DNA from: Curtobacterium guangdongense
GTDB lineage: Bacteria; Actinomycetota; Actinomycetes; Actinomycetales; Microbacteriaceae
Assembly (NCBI RefSeq): GCF_049341845.1
Contig: NZ_JBMPIT010000001.1
Span: 186,001-250,000, forward strand
Direction of reading: 5' to 3'
Length of the DNA: 64,000 nucleotides
This document shows, in pieces, positions 39,950-48,941 of this stretch. A program made the position numbers and the translations under genes. How positions within the stretch are numbered: position 1 is the stretch's first letter; the number at the start of each line of letters is the position of its first letter. The notes below the pieces were generated by a model. It was not told the origin of the DNA. It made no database searches and was given only the letters and a program-made list of their open reading frames with translations.

Positions 39950-41611
39950 GTGAGTTCCCCCCGCACCGGCAGCATCCGGGTGCCCCGTCCGATCGACGCA
40001 CCCGTGGTCCGTTCGCGGCTGCGCGGCGCAGCCGGGGCGCTCGGCCTGTCGGTCGTCCGGACGCCGGAGCTGTCCGTCGGTGCGATCGGAGCGCTGGTCT
40101 CGGCGGCCTTCGCCTGGGTGCCGTCCCTCTGGTACGACGAGGCCGCGACCGTCACCAGCGCGCAGCGCTCCTGGCCGCAGCTCTGGGCCGAACTGCACTC
40201 GGTGGACGCCGTGCACGGCCTCTACTACGCGCTCATGCACGTGTGGTTCTGGCTCGTCGGGTACACCCCGTTCACCCTCCGCTTCCCGAGCGCGCTCGCC
40301 ATCGGCGTCGCCGCCGGACTCGTCGTCGCCCTCGGCCGACGGCTGGGCGGCAGACGACTCGGGATCGTCGCCGGTCTGGTGTTCATCGCGCTCCCCCGCG
40401 TGCAGTGGGCCGGCAGCGAGGGCCGACCGTACGCCACCGTCACGGCACTCTCGGTTTGTCTGACCCTCGTCGGGCTCACGGCGGTGCGACGGACCCGCGC
40501 GAACGGACGGCATCCCGTCCAGTGGTGGATCGCGTACGGCGCGCTCGCCGCCGTCGCCGTGACGCTCAACGTCTACCTCGCGCTGGCGGTCGTCGCACAC
40601 GCGGTCGTCCTGCTCTGGACGCTCGCGGCCCGCAGGTCCGCCGTTCGTCGATCCGCGCTCTCGGAACGGGGCGGCTCGATGCCCGCACCGCTGGTCACAC
40701 GGCGCGCACTCGTCCGCTGGGCGATCGCCGGGGTGGCCGCGGCCGTCGTGGTGTCGCCCTTGGTGATCGAGGTCGCGTCGCAGTCGAAGCAGGTCGCCTG
40801 GATCGCCGGCATCACCTCGCGGACCGTCGCCCAGGTCTTCGCCACTGCGTGGTTCGGTGGCGACGACGCCTACGCAGCGGTCGCATGGGCGCTGCTGGCC
40901 GTCGGCGTCGTCACCGCGCTGGTGCGGGCACATCGGGCGTCTCCGGCCGTCCGTGACCTGTTCCGCGCACAGACCGTCCGCGTCGCGCTCCCCCTGGCAC
41001 TCGTCCCGACCATCGTGCTGGTCGGCGCGACCGCGCTCGGGGAGCACCTGTACTCCCCGAAGTACGCGAGCCTGAGCCTGCCGTTCGTCGCCATCCTGAT
41101 CGCCCTCGCGCTGACCGCGATCCGCCCGCGGGTGTGGCTGTCCGCGTCCGTCGCAGCACTCCTCGTCCTGTCGCTCCCGTCCGCCTACGACGTCAAGACA
41201 CCGACGTCCAAGCAGGACTCGACGTGGGCGAAGGCCGCGTCGATCATCGCGTCGGTTCGGGACGCCCGACCGGACGCCGACGAGGGCGTCATCTTCGGCA
41301 GCGTGTACAAGCACCCGGGGGCCACGTCGGACATCATCCGGGTGTCCTACCCGTGGGCGTTCACCGGTATGACCGACCTCGGCGTCCGGAAGAACGGCGC
41401 GGAGTCCGGCGTCCTGTGGAACCAGACCGGCGACCTCGCCACGACGGTCCCCGCTCGGCTCGACGACATCGACACCGTGTGGTTCGTCGGTGGGACCTCG
41501 CGGAACATCGAGCCGGAGGCGGCGTCCGTCCTCGCCGAGCACGGGTTCAGCGCCCGCGAGCACTGGAAGACCGGCACGGTGATCATGACCGAGTACGTCC
41601 GCGCCTCCTGA
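39950..41611 (+). CDS. Mannosyltransferase, GT39-like membrane protein
   Basis: 553 residues from a GTG. About ten membrane segments. The first outer loop contains VPSLWYDEAATVTSAQRS, with the Asp-Glu pair typical of GT-C enzymes, and HGLYYALMHVWFWLVG follows. The C-terminal ~100 residues are an outside soluble domain. It probably uses polyprenyl-phosphate mannose for cell-envelope glycans or glycoproteins. The gap upstream (39821-39949) has no gene. Confidence 0.8.
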   Translation: MSSPRTGSIRVPRPIDAPVVRSRLRGAAGALGLSVVRTPELSVGAIGALVSAAFAWVPSLWYDEAATVTSAQRSWPQLWAELHSVDAVHGLYYALMHVWFWLVGYTPFTLRFPSALAIGVAAGLVVALGRRLGGRRLGIVAGLVFIALPRVQWAGSEGRPYATVTALSVCLTLVGLTAVRRTRANGRHPVQWWIAYGALAAVAVTLNVYLALAVVAHAVVLLWTLAARRSAVRRSALSERGGSMPAPLVTRRALVRWAIAGVAAAVVVSPLVIEVASQSKQVAWIAGITSRTVAQVFATAWFGGDDAYAAVAWALLAVGVVTALVRAHRASPAVRDLFRAQTVRVALPLALVPTIVLVGATALGEHLYSPKYASLSLPFVAILIALALTAIRPRVWLSASVAALLVLSLPSAYDVKTPTSKQDSTWAKAASIIASVRDARPDADEGVIFGSVYKHPGATSDIIRVSYPWAFTGMTDLGVRKNGAESGVLWNQTGDLATTVPARLDDIDTVWFVGGTSRNIEPEAASVLAEHGFSAREHWKTGTVIMTEYVRAS

Positions 41612-41651
41612 CACGAGCCCTGCCGGCAGTTCGGTGTGGGATGCTGCCGGG

Positions 41652-42167
41652 ATGCGCCACGACGTCCGACCGATCGCTCTGTCCGACGCCGACCGGCTCG
41701 CCGACCTCCTCGTCGAGAACCGCGCGTACCTCGCACCGTGGGACCCGGTGCGCCCGGACACCTTCTTCACCGCCGACGGGCAGCGCGCCGAGATCCTGGC
41801 GTGCGTCCGACGTCGCGAGCGGGGACAGATGCTGCCGCTCGTGATCACCACCGACGACGTCGTCGTGGGGCGCCTGAACATCAACTCGATCGTCCTCGGC
41901 GCGTTCATGTCGGGGACGCTCGGGTACTGGGTCGCCGAGGAGTCCGCCGGACACGGGGCCGCCACCGCCGCCGTGGGGCTCGCGGTGCGCCGTGCCTTCG
42001 ACCAGCTCGGGCTGCACCGGGTCGAGGCGGGGACCCTGCCGCACAACGCACGGTCGCAGCGGGTCCTCGAGAAGAACGGCTTCGAGCGGTACGGCTACGC
42101 GCCGCGGTACCTCAGGATCGCCGGCGAGTGGCAGGACCACGTCCTGTTCCAGCGACTGTCCGACTGA
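41652..42167 (+). CDS. GNAT N-acetyltransferase (RimJ/RimL-like)
   Basis: 171 residues starting MRHDVRPIALSDADRL. The GNAT fold is visible with GTLGYWVAEESAGHGAATAAVG (acetyl-CoA loop) and HRVEAGTLPHNARSQRVLEKNGFER, the RimJ/RimL signature for acetylation of protein N-termini or small amines. It converges on ispE with a 29-nt gap. Confidence 0.88.
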   Translation: MRHDVRPIALSDADRLADLLVENRAYLAPWDPVRPDTFFTADGQRAEILACVRRRERGQMLPLVITTDDVVVGRLNINSIVLGAFMSGTLGYWVAEESAGHGAATAAVGLAVRRAFDQLGLHRVEAGTLPHNARSQRVLEKNGFERYGYAPRYLRIAGEWQDHVLFQRLSD

Positions 42168-42196
42168 CGGCCCGACCGTCGATCCTGTTCCTGGGC

Positions 42197-43129
42197 TCAG
42201 TGCACGACGCGTGCGCCGTGCACCGGGCCGGTGGCGCGGACCGCGACCATGCCGATGGCGCTCAGCGCGACCTGGACCTCGAGCGCGGTGTCGGTGTCGG
42301 CGACGAGGAACGCCACCGTCGGTCCGCTGCCGGAGACGATCCCGGCGAGCGCTCCGGACTTCTCGCCGAGCTCCAGGGTCTTCGCGAGCGCGGGCTGCAG
42401 TCGCATCGCCGGTGCCTGCAGGTCGTTGTGCAGGCAGTCCGCGAGCAGGTCGGGGTCCCCCGCGCGCAGTGCCTGCAGCACGTTCGCCTCGACCACCGGG
42501 TTCGACGGGGCCGGGGCGATGTCGGCGCGGTAGCGTTCGCGGTGCTCGTCGAGCGCGCGGTACACGGCCGGCGTGGAGAGCCCGTCGTCGCTCAGCCCGA
42601 GGACCCAGTGGAACTCACCCTTCGCCAGCGCCGGGCTGAGCTCGTCCCCGCGGCCGGTCCCTACGGCGGTCCCGCCCACGAAGGCGAACGGCACGTCGGC
42701 CCCCAGCTCGGCGGCGAGCCGCAGGAGTTCGTCGCGCCCGAGCGCGGTGCCCCAGAGCGTGTCGACGGCGAGGAGCGTCGCGGCCGCGTCCGCTGAGCCA
42801 CCGCCCATGCCGCCCGCGACCGGGACCTGCTTGTCGATCGTCAGCCGGACACCGCCCTGGTACCCCGCCGACTCAGCCACGAGCCGGGCAGCACGGAGCG
42901 CGAGGTTCGTGTCGTCCACGGGCACGGCCGACGTGTCGATCGGACCGGTGAACCGCACTGAGAAGTCATCGGCGGGTTCGGCGACGACGTCCTCGAACAG
43001 CGACACCGCCTGGTAGGCCGTGGCGACGTCGTGGTAGCCGTCCTCCTGCAGGGCGCCGACGGAGAGGAACACGTTGATCTTGCCGGGAGCGCGCGTCCGC
43101 ACGCGGGTCGGTGCGGCCAGCGAGGTCAT
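42197..43129 (-). CDS. ispE: 4-diphosphocytidyl-2-C-methyl-D-erythritol kinase
   Basis: 310 residues of the GHMP family. The N-terminal APGKINVFLSVG, the phosphate loop VPVAGGMGGGSADAAATLL and the third motif GIVSGSGPTVAFLV are all present. It performs the fourth step of the MEP isoprenoid pathway. In related actinobacteria it follows rsmA directly; here ~7 kb of other genes lies between. Confidence 0.93.
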   Translation of the reverse strand: MTSLAAPTRVRTRAPGKINVFLSVGALQEDGYHDVATAYQAVSLFEDVVAEPADDFSVRFTGPIDTSAVPVDDTNLALRAARLVAESAGYQGGVRLTIDKQVPVAGGMGGGSADAAATLLAVDTLWGTALGRDELLRLAAELGADVPFAFVGGTAVGTGRGDELSPALAKGEFHWVLGLSDDGLSTPAVYRALDEHRERYRADIAPAPSNPVVEANVLQALRAGDPDLLADCLHNDLQAPAMRLQPALAKTLELGEKSGALAGIVSGSGPTVAFLVADTDTALEVQVALSAIGMVAVRATGPVHGARVVH

Positions 43130-43138
43130 ACGACCAAC

Positions 43139-44443
43139 CTATCCCGCGCGCGCTGCGGTGAAACCCCGCTCCAGGTCGGCCAGTATGTCGTCCGCGTGCT
43201 CCAGGCCGATCGACAGCCGGATGAGCCCGTCGCCGACGCCCGCTGCAGCCCGCTGCTCGGTCGTCATCTGCACGTGGGTCGTCGACGCGGGGTGCACGAC
43301 GAGCGACCGGACGTCGCCGATGTTCGACACGTGGTCGAACAGCTCGAGGGCGCCGACGAAGCGCCGACCGGCCTCGACACCCCCGGCGAGGTCGAACGCC
43401 ATCACCGCGGACGGCCCTGCGGGGACGTAGCGCTGCTGCAGGTGGTGCCACGGCGAGTCGGGCAGCCCGGCGTAGTGCACGCGGTCCACCTGGTCGTGTG
43501 CGTCCAGCCACGTGGCCACCGTCGCCGCGTTCGACACGTGCCGGTCCATCCGGAGCGACAGGGTCTGGATGCCCTGCAGCACGAGGAACGCGTTGAACGG
43601 GGCGATCGCGGGACCGAGGTCGGCGGCGACCTTCGTCCTGGTGCGCATGATGAACGCACGGTTGCCGAACCGCTCGGCGAAGTTGGTCCCCGCGAAGCCG
43701 GAGTCGAGCGTGGTCAGCTGCGGGTACTTGTCGGCGTGCGCCGCCCAGTCGAACGTGCCGCCGTCGACCAGCAGCCCGGCGATCGCGCTGCCGTGTCCGG
43801 CGAGGTACTTCGTCGCCGAGTGCACGACGATGTCCGCGCCGTGCTCGAACGGACGGACCAGGTAGGGCGTCGCGATCGTGTTGTCGACGATGAGCGGGAC
43901 ACCGGCGTCGTGCGCGACCCCCGCCACGCCCGCGAAGTCGAGGACGTCGCCACGCGGGTTCGGGATCGACTCGCCGAAGAACGCGCGGGTCTCCGGCCGG
44001 ACGGCCGCTGCCCACTCGTCGAGGTCGGTCGGGTCCTGCACGAAGGTGAACTCGATGCCGAGGTCCCGGAGCGTCGAGGCGAACAGCGTGTACGTGGCGC
44101 CGTACAACGACGCACTCGAGACCACATGCGCGCCGGCCCGGGCCACCCCGAGGATCGCCAGGGTGGTCGCCGCCTGACCCGAGGCCGTCGCCAAGGCACC
44201 GACACCGCCCTCGAGGTCCGCGATCCGTCGTTCGAGCGCTGCCGCCGACGGGTTGTTGACGCGCGAGTAGGTGTGGCCGGGGACGTCGAGCATGAAGCGC
44301 CCCGCTGCCTCCTCCGACGACGGGTACACGAACGCGGCGCTCTGCGCGATCGGCGGCACGTTCCCGCCGAACCCGGGATCGGCCTTGAAGCCGGCGCGGA
44401 TCTGCCGGGTCTCGAACGCCCAGCCCTCTTCCGTGGTCCCCAT
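43139..44443 (-). CDS. metY: O-acetylhomoserine sulfhydrylase family enzyme
   Basis: 434 residues of the Cys/Met-metabolism PLP family. TRQIRAGFKADPGFGGNVPPI and SAAFVYPSSEEAAGRF are typical of the MetY branch; the PLP lysine is in VVHSATKYLAGHG. It makes homocysteine from O-acetylhomoserine and sulfide. It is coupled by one base to the upstream flavin monooxygenase gene, suggesting use of sulfur released there. Confidence 0.82.
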   Translation of the reverse strand: MGTTEEGWAFETRQIRAGFKADPGFGGNVPPIAQSAAFVYPSSEEAAGRFMLDVPGHTYSRVNNPSAAALERRIADLEGGVGALATASGQAATTLAILGVARAGAHVVSSASLYGATYTLFASTLRDLGIEFTFVQDPTDLDEWAAAVRPETRAFFGESIPNPRGDVLDFAGVAGVAHDAGVPLIVDNTIATPYLVRPFEHGADIVVHSATKYLAGHGSAIAGLLVDGGTFDWAAHADKYPQLTTLDSGFAGTNFAERFGNRAFIMRTRTKVAADLGPAIAPFNAFLVLQGIQTLSLRMDRHVSNAATVATWLDAHDQVDRVHYAGLPDSPWHHLQQRYVPAGPSAVMAFDLAGGVEAGRRFVGALELFDHVSNIGDVRSLVVHPASTTHVQMTTEQRAAAGVGDGLIRLSIGLEHADDILADLERGFTAARAG

Positions 44444-45480
44444 CAGGCAGGAACCACCGAGGACCTGACCAGTGGGATGACCTGCTCGCCGAAGCGCTCC
44501 ATCTCCTCGAGCTGCGGCGAGAACTGCAGCAGCAGCGTGTCGACGCCGGCGTTCTCGTACTCGCGGATGCGCGACGCCACCTGCGCGGGCGTCCCGACGA
44601 ACTGTGGCCGCAGCCCACGGTTCGACACCGAGTAGTCCTCGAGCGACGGCACGTGCTCGAGCTGCGACTTCGAGATGAAGTCCTGGTACGACTCGTACGC
44701 CTTGCCGTGCTGCACGTCGGTGATCCGCGCGAGCTCCGCCTGCGCTTCCTCCTCGGTCTCGCGCACGATCGCGTACGCGGCCATGCCGAACGCCTCGAAC
44801 GGCGGCAGGCCGGCGTCCGCACGACGACGACGCATCTCCGCGATCTTCGTCCGGAGCTCCTCGACCGTGCCGCCGTGGGTCACGTAGGCGTCCGCGTAGT
44901 GCGTGATGCTCGCCTTGCCCGCTTCGCTCTCGCCGCCGGCGTAGATGCGCGGGGTGACCCGAGGCTTCGGTTCCAGGTGGGCGTTCTCGATGTCGTAGTA
45001 CTCACCGTGGAACGAGTACGGGGTCTCCCGCCACAGGCCCTTCATGATCTCGACGAACTCCGCCGTGCGCTTGTAGCGGTCGTCGTGCTCCGAGAAGATG
45101 CCGCCGTACTGGCGCGCCTCCTCGGCCCACCAGGCGCTCACCACGTTGAACGTGAAGCGACCGCCGGAGATGTCGTCGATCGTCGCCGCCTGCTTCGCGG
45201 TGACGGCCGGCAGGTGGTACCCGGGCCGCATCGCCGCCATGATCTCCAGGCGCTCGGTCGTCGCCGCGATGGCCGCGGCGAGCGCCCATGCCTCCAGGCT
45301 CGGCGCGGCCGTGCCCTTGATGTCGTTGAGGTTCAGCTCCGGCACCAGGGTCAGGTCGAAGCCGATGCGCTCGGCGCGCTGCGCCAACCGCTTCACGTAG
45401 TCGAAGGTGACCGGCATGTGCTCGTCGTCGACGTTGCGCAGCCAGCCGCCGAAGAGCGGGGTCCAGTATCCGAATCGCAC
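44443..45480 (-). CDS. LLM-class flavin-dependent monooxygenase
   Basis: 345 residues beginning MRFGYWTPLFGGWLRNV, a luciferase-like TIM barrel with the SsuD-type stretches RLEIMAAMRPGYHLPAVTAK and GGRFTFNVVSAWWAEEARQYGG. The family cleaves C-S bonds of sulfonates or sulfones, or oxidises related substrates, with reduced FMN. Being followed by the sulfhydrylase makes organosulfur scavenging likely. No flavin reductase is adjacent. Confidence 0.85.
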   Translation of the reverse strand: MRFGYWTPLFGGWLRNVDDEHMPVTFDYVKRLAQRAERIGFDLTLVPELNLNDIKGTAAPSLEAWALAAAIAATTERLEIMAAMRPGYHLPAVTAKQAATIDDISGGRFTFNVVSAWWAEEARQYGGIFSEHDDRYKRTAEFVEIMKGLWRETPYSFHGEYYDIENAHLEPKPRVTPRIYAGGESEAGKASITHYADAYVTHGGTVEELRTKIAEMRRRRADAGLPPFEAFGMAAYAIVRETEEEAQAELARITDVQHGKAYESYQDFISKSQLEHVPSLEDYSVSNRGLRPQFVGTPAQVASRIREYENAGVDTLLLQFSPQLEEMERFGEQVIPLVRSSVVPA

Positions 45481-45511
45481 GGGGTGAGTTCCTTGGGGAG
45501 GTGAGGAGGGT

Positions 45512-45555
45512 CGGACTGGAGGCTCGTGGCGGGCCCGCCACGAGCCTCCGGTCCG
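45512..45555. terminator. Dispersed palindrome, copy 4
   Basis: CGGACTGGAGGCTCGTGGCGG and its near-exact complement around GGGCCC, one wobble pair. It is 16 nt past the ATP-grasp stop and 32 nt before the LLM start, so it can end the ATP-grasp transcript. Confidence 0.7.
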
Positions 45556-45570
45556 GTGGTTCTTGCGTGC

Positions 45571-46569
45571 TCAGGCCGTGAGCTGCGGCGCGTACTCGGC
45601 CGCCAGCAGACCGCCCAGGTAGCGGGCGATGGAGCGCGGGCCGGAGGCCGGCGCGGTCTCCTCGACGGCGGGGTTGTAGTTCGTGTTCGTGTTGATGTCG
45701 TAGACGACCGTGCGGCCGTCCGTGGTCTCCATGAACTCGACGCCCGCGATCGTGATGCGCTGGTCGGCGAGGAACGTGCGGAGCTGCTGGACGAGCGGGT
45801 GCTGCGCTGTGACCTCGGTGCGGACCGAGAACGCGGGGGGTGCTCCTGCGGCGTCCGTTCCCGGGACGTCGCAGACGGCTCCCGCGATGACTTGGGGGAC
45901 CTCGCACGCGTCGGCCGGGCAGAGCTCGAAGCTGCCGGCGCTGGTGTCGACGCGGACCGCGTAGACGAACTCGCCGCCGACGAACTCGACGCGCGTGATG
46001 AACGGCTCGCGAGCTGTCAGGTACTCCTGCAGCAGGGTGATGCCGTCGACGGGCTCCTCGAACTCGGGGCTGTCGACGTAGGCGTCGAACTCTGCGAGCG
46101 AGTCGAAGCGGCGGACGCCGAGGCCCTTGCCGCCCTGGTTGTGCTTCGTGATGAAGGGGACGTCACGGCCGTCGGTGAAGGTGCGGGCCGCGTCCTTCAG
46201 CGGCGCCGTGCCGAACACCGCCGTCGTGCGGGGCACGTCGAACCCGGCCTGCTGGAGCAACCCGTGCTGGGCGACCTTCGACACCTCGAGCTCGAGGACG
46301 TGACTGCCGCCGACGACCTGCCGGCCGGCGCGCTCCAGGTGTCCGAGGAGCGCACGGGTGTACTCCTTGCTGTGCTCGTGGCCGCGGGTGTGGGAACTGG
46401 CCGACATCCGGGACCAGTACACGCCCGGTTCCGGCTCGGAGGCCAGGTCGACCTGCCCCTCGGTGAGGAGGATCTCCTGGACCGGCACGCCCTCGGCCTC
46501 GAAGGCAGCGGCGAGCGGCGGGAACCACTCGGGGTTCTCGTGGATGACGTACACGCGCGGAGTGCTCAC
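45571..46569 (-). CDS. ATP-grasp ligase (RimK/glutathione-synthetase-like)
   Basis: 332 residues. The N-terminal domain (TPRVYVIHENPEWFPPLAAAF) is followed by an ATP-grasp fold with VPFITKHNQGGKGLGVRRFDS (lysine and Gly-rich loop) and the metal site YDINTNTNYNPAVEE near the C-terminus. Such enzymes join an amino acid or peptide to another amine. It is in the same direction as the sulfur genes downstream but separated by a terminator-like palindrome. Substrates unknown. Confidence 0.8.
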   Translation of the reverse strand: MSTPRVYVIHENPEWFPPLAAAFEAEGVPVQEILLTEGQVDLASEPEPGVYWSRMSASSHTRGHEHSKEYTRALLGHLERAGRQVVGGSHVLELEVSKVAQHGLLQQAGFDVPRTTAVFGTAPLKDAARTFTDGRDVPFITKHNQGGKGLGVRRFDSLAEFDAYVDSPEFEEPVDGITLLQEYLTAREPFITRVEFVGGEFVYAVRVDTSAGSFELCPADACEVPQVIAGAVCDVPGTDAAGAPPAFSVRTEVTAQHPLVQQLRTFLADQRITIAGVEFMETTDGRTVVYDINTNTNYNPAVEETAPASGPRSIARYLGGLLAAEYAPQLTA

Positions 46570-46652
46570 GGACCCACCCTAGGCACGGCCTCGGAGGGGT
46601 TGCCAGGTGTGTGACGCGGTGTTGCTCGCCGCACCACTCGGTATTTCAGCGG

Positions 46653-46658
46653 TAACGT
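46653..46658 (+). promoter_or_regulatory. Candidate -10 for leaderless DUF3800 mRNA
   Basis: TAACGT ends 7 nt before the GTG start, so transcription would begin at or next to the start codon. No ribosome site is visible, in line with leaderless initiation. No good -35 is seen. Confidence 0.3.
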
Positions 46659-46664
46659 TCTGCC

Positions 46665-47378
46665 GTGCGGCTCATCTTCATCGACGAATCGGCCCGAGAC
46701 GATGCCTACTACTTCTTCGGCGCGCTCATCGCAGACGCAGGCGCGGTCCGTTCGATCGAACGTGGGTTGGACGGCATCGCGGAGCTCGTCGCGAACGAAG
46801 TGGACGGCTTCGACCCCGCCACGGAGTTCCACGCGGTGGAGATGTTCCACGGCACGGGTCCCTGGCGGTCGGTACCCATCGGGTGGCGCGTGAAGGCGTG
46901 CAGACTCGTCGCCAAGGTCCTCGCGCGCTCATCGGCCGCGTTCGTCTTCCGCGGCATCGACCTCGAAGCGCACCGGGCACGGTACCGAGATCACGCGTTC
47001 CCTCCGCACGAGATCGCACTCGCGCAGCTCCTGCAGTCGGTTGACGACCGGCTCGGATGGATCGATCGGCCGGATCGCCTCGGTCTCGTGCTTGCCGACG
47101 AGCACCACGGTGCAGCGGGAGCTCGACGGAGTCTGCGGACCTTCAAGGTCGCCAAGGTCGCCGGCTACACGAGTCGGCCGCTCACGCACATCGCCGACAC
47201 GATCTACTTCGGCCCGTCCCACGAGAGCCGGGTGTTGCAGGCGGCCGACGTCGCGACGTACTTCCTGAACCGATCGCACACCATCCAGGAGACCGATCCA
47301 CGATCGGAGAAGGCGATGGCTGACATCGTGGGCCGGATCCGTTCCATCACGTGCAAGGAGTACATCTGGCGGCCCTGA
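46665..47378 (+). CDS. DUF3800 protein, paralogue
   Basis: 237 residues from GTG. LIFIDESARDDAYYFFGALI, VLADEHHG and SRVLQAADVATYFLNRS line up with the motifs of the protein encoded at 20215-20934; lengths differ by two residues. Acidic residues in each motif suggest an RNase-H-like metal site. Divergent from the ATP-grasp gene; no partner gene is visible. Confidence 0.8.
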   Translation: MRLIFIDESARDDAYYFFGALIADAGAVRSIERGLDGIAELVANEVDGFDPATEFHAVEMFHGTGPWRSVPIGWRVKACRLVAKVLARSSAAFVFRGIDLEAHRARYRDHAFPPHEIALAQLLQSVDDRLGWIDRPDRLGLVLADEHHGAAGARRSLRTFKVAKVAGYTSRPLTHIADTIYFGPSHESRVLQAADVATYFLNRSHTIQETDPRSEKAMADIVGRIRSITCKEYIWRP

Positions 47379-47419
47379 ACGACACATGCCGGCTGACGAC
47401 ACGATGCCCATGGACGACA

Positions 47420-47447
47420 CAACGCCCCGCTCGTGGGCGGGGCGTTG
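47420..47447. terminator. Bidirectional hairpin terminator
   Basis: CAACGCCCCGC/GCGGGGCGTTG, a perfect 11-bp stem with 6-nt loop, between the convergent DUF3800 and XRE genes. It is preceded by three ACGACAC repeats. Confidence 0.65.
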
Positions 47448-47510
47448 GCTGGGTGCGGGAGGCTCGAAGCGTCCTGCATGGAACATACTAGCCGTCCTGA
47501 TCGGCCACGG

Positions 47511-48353
47511 CTAGCGGCTGAACACCTGCTGGCCGAGCACGCCGAGGAGCTCGAGCTTCTGGGCGTCCTCGCTGCCGGCGGGTGCCGTGAAGAGCAGCAG
47601 CGCCTGGGTCTGGCTCGTGGTGTGCAGCACCTGGCAGTCGACGGTGATCCGGCCGAGCTCCGGGTGCACGAAGGTCTTGTGGTCCTCCCACCGGCTGGCG
47701 ACCTCGTGCAGCGACCAGATCGCCCGGAACTCCTCACTGTTCGCCTCGAGGTCCGCGATCAGCTCGACCGCCCGCGAGTCACTCGGTCCCGCTGCGCCGA
47801 CCGCCGCGCGGAGCCCCGCGACCTGTGACCGCGCCAGTCGCTCGTGCTGCTCCGGCGCGTACTTGGCGCGCTCGGACCCGGTCATGAACCAGCGCCACGG
47901 CTGGTACCGCTCGTTGCCCGAGAGTCCGAGCCCGCTCCCGAGGAGTGCGACGGCCAGCCGGTTCTCCACCAGGGTCTCGCCGAGGTCGCTCACCACGATG
48001 GCCGGGGTGTCCTCCAGCCGATCGAGCACGCGGAGGATCGCCGGGTCGACGTGGTCGGAGCGGTGCACCCGCGCCGGAGCGTTGTGCCCGGCGAGACGGA
48101 ACAGGTGGTCGCGCTCGTCGAGGCTGCAGCGCAGGGCCCTCGCGATCGCCTGCACCATCTGCTCGGAGGGCTGCGGGCCGCGCTGCTGCTCGAGGCGCGT
48201 GTAGTAGTCGGCGGACATCCCGGCGAGTGCGGCGACCTCTTCGCGACGGAGCCCGGGCGTCCGGCGCCTGGCACCGGTGCCGAGGCCGACGTCCTCCGGG
48301 CGCAGGAGTTCGCGGCGACGGCGGAGGAAGTCGGCGAGCGCTGGGCGGTCCAT
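47511..48353 (-). CDS. XRE-family regulator with MmyB-like ligand domain
   Basis: 280 residues. The N-terminal helix-turn-helix reads TPGLRREEVAALAGMSADYYTRLEQQRG, a signature of this subfamily. The C-terminal PAS-like MmyB domain contains VVSDLGETLVENRLAVALLG and FVHPELGRITVDCQVLHTTSQ. In such pairs the regulator often controls a neighbouring short-chain dehydrogenase; the divergent SDR gene here is broken. Confidence 0.88.
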   Translation of the reverse strand: MDRPALADFLRRRRELLRPEDVGLGTGARRRTPGLRREEVAALAGMSADYYTRLEQQRGPQPSEQMVQAIARALRCSLDERDHLFRLAGHNAPARVHRSDHVDPAILRVLDRLEDTPAIVVSDLGETLVENRLAVALLGSGLGLSGNERYQPWRWFMTGSERAKYAPEQHERLARSQVAGLRAAVGAAGPSDSRAVELIADLEANSEEFRAIWSLHEVASRWEDHKTFVHPELGRITVDCQVLHTTSQTQALLLFTAPAGSEDAQKLELLGVLGQQVFSR

Positions 48354-48455
48354 GGCGTCCAGTCTGCTGCTGCCCGGCGGCGGTTGCCAGGGATCGGCGG
48401 TCCCCCGATGAACGGACTCTGGTCCGGTTCCGCCGGTGGCCCGATCGTTGACGGC

Positions 48456-48680
48456 ATGGACATCACGAACGCCACCGTCTTCATCCCCGGCGCGACCTCG
48501 GGCATCGGCCTCGGTCTCGCCCTCCGTCTGCAGGAGGCCGGCAGCACCGTCGTCATCGGCGGACGTCGCCGCGCCCTCCTCGACGCGCTCGCCGCCGAGC
48601 ACGGCTTCGGCACCGTCGAGCTCGACGTCACCGACCCGGAGTCGATCACCGCCGCGGCGGCCACCGTGTCCGCGTCCATC
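48456..48680 (+). pseudogene. 5' fragment of a short-chain dehydrogenase
   Basis: 75 residues remain: IPGATSGIGLGLALRLQEAGS (NAD(P) glycine motif), VVIGGRRRALLDALAAEHG and LDVTDPESITAAAATV. Homology stops near 48680, where sequence from a PIN gene in the opposite strand begins; the active-site Tyr/Lys region is missing. It was presumably the XRE-controlled partner. Confidence 0.75.
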
Positions 48681-48892
48681 CGGAGGCGGACCTCCTGCGC
48701 GCCGAGTTCGAACGCCTTCTCGTGGAGCTCGAGCTCGAACAGGTCGTTGTAGAAGAGCGCGGTGCGCGCTCGGATGAGCCGCTCGAGGAAGGCTGCGGAC
48801 GCTTGGTGATGCCGGTCGGACGACTCCAGCGCACTCACGATGAAACCCGTCTCGAGCACGACTCCGGACGGGAGGGGATCGCAGCCCTCCAT
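48681..48892 (-). pseudogene. 5' fragment of a PIN-domain toxin
   Basis: About 70 residues: VVLETGFIVSALESSDRHHQ, AAFLERLIRARTALFYNDLF and ELHEKAFELGAQEVRLR match the first half of a PIN nuclease. The first catalytic Asp is Glu. The second half is lost at the same join that truncates the SDR. The small gene upstream (48942-49145) may be its antitoxin. Confidence 0.6.
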
Positions 48893-48941
48893 CGCGTGCA
48901 CACCGACTTCGAGGGGATGGCCAGCGGGATCGACGCACATC

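Noticed and set aside
44443..45480. Assignment as dimethylsulfone monooxygenase SfnG
   Set aside because: The N-terminus lacks the KFAYWVPN-type SfnG opening I would expect; kept as a general LLM/SsuD-like call.
45481..45511. SAM or other sulfur riboswitch upstream of the LLM/metY unit
   Set aside because: The leader is only ~30 nt and mostly follows a terminator palindrome; no aptamer could fit.
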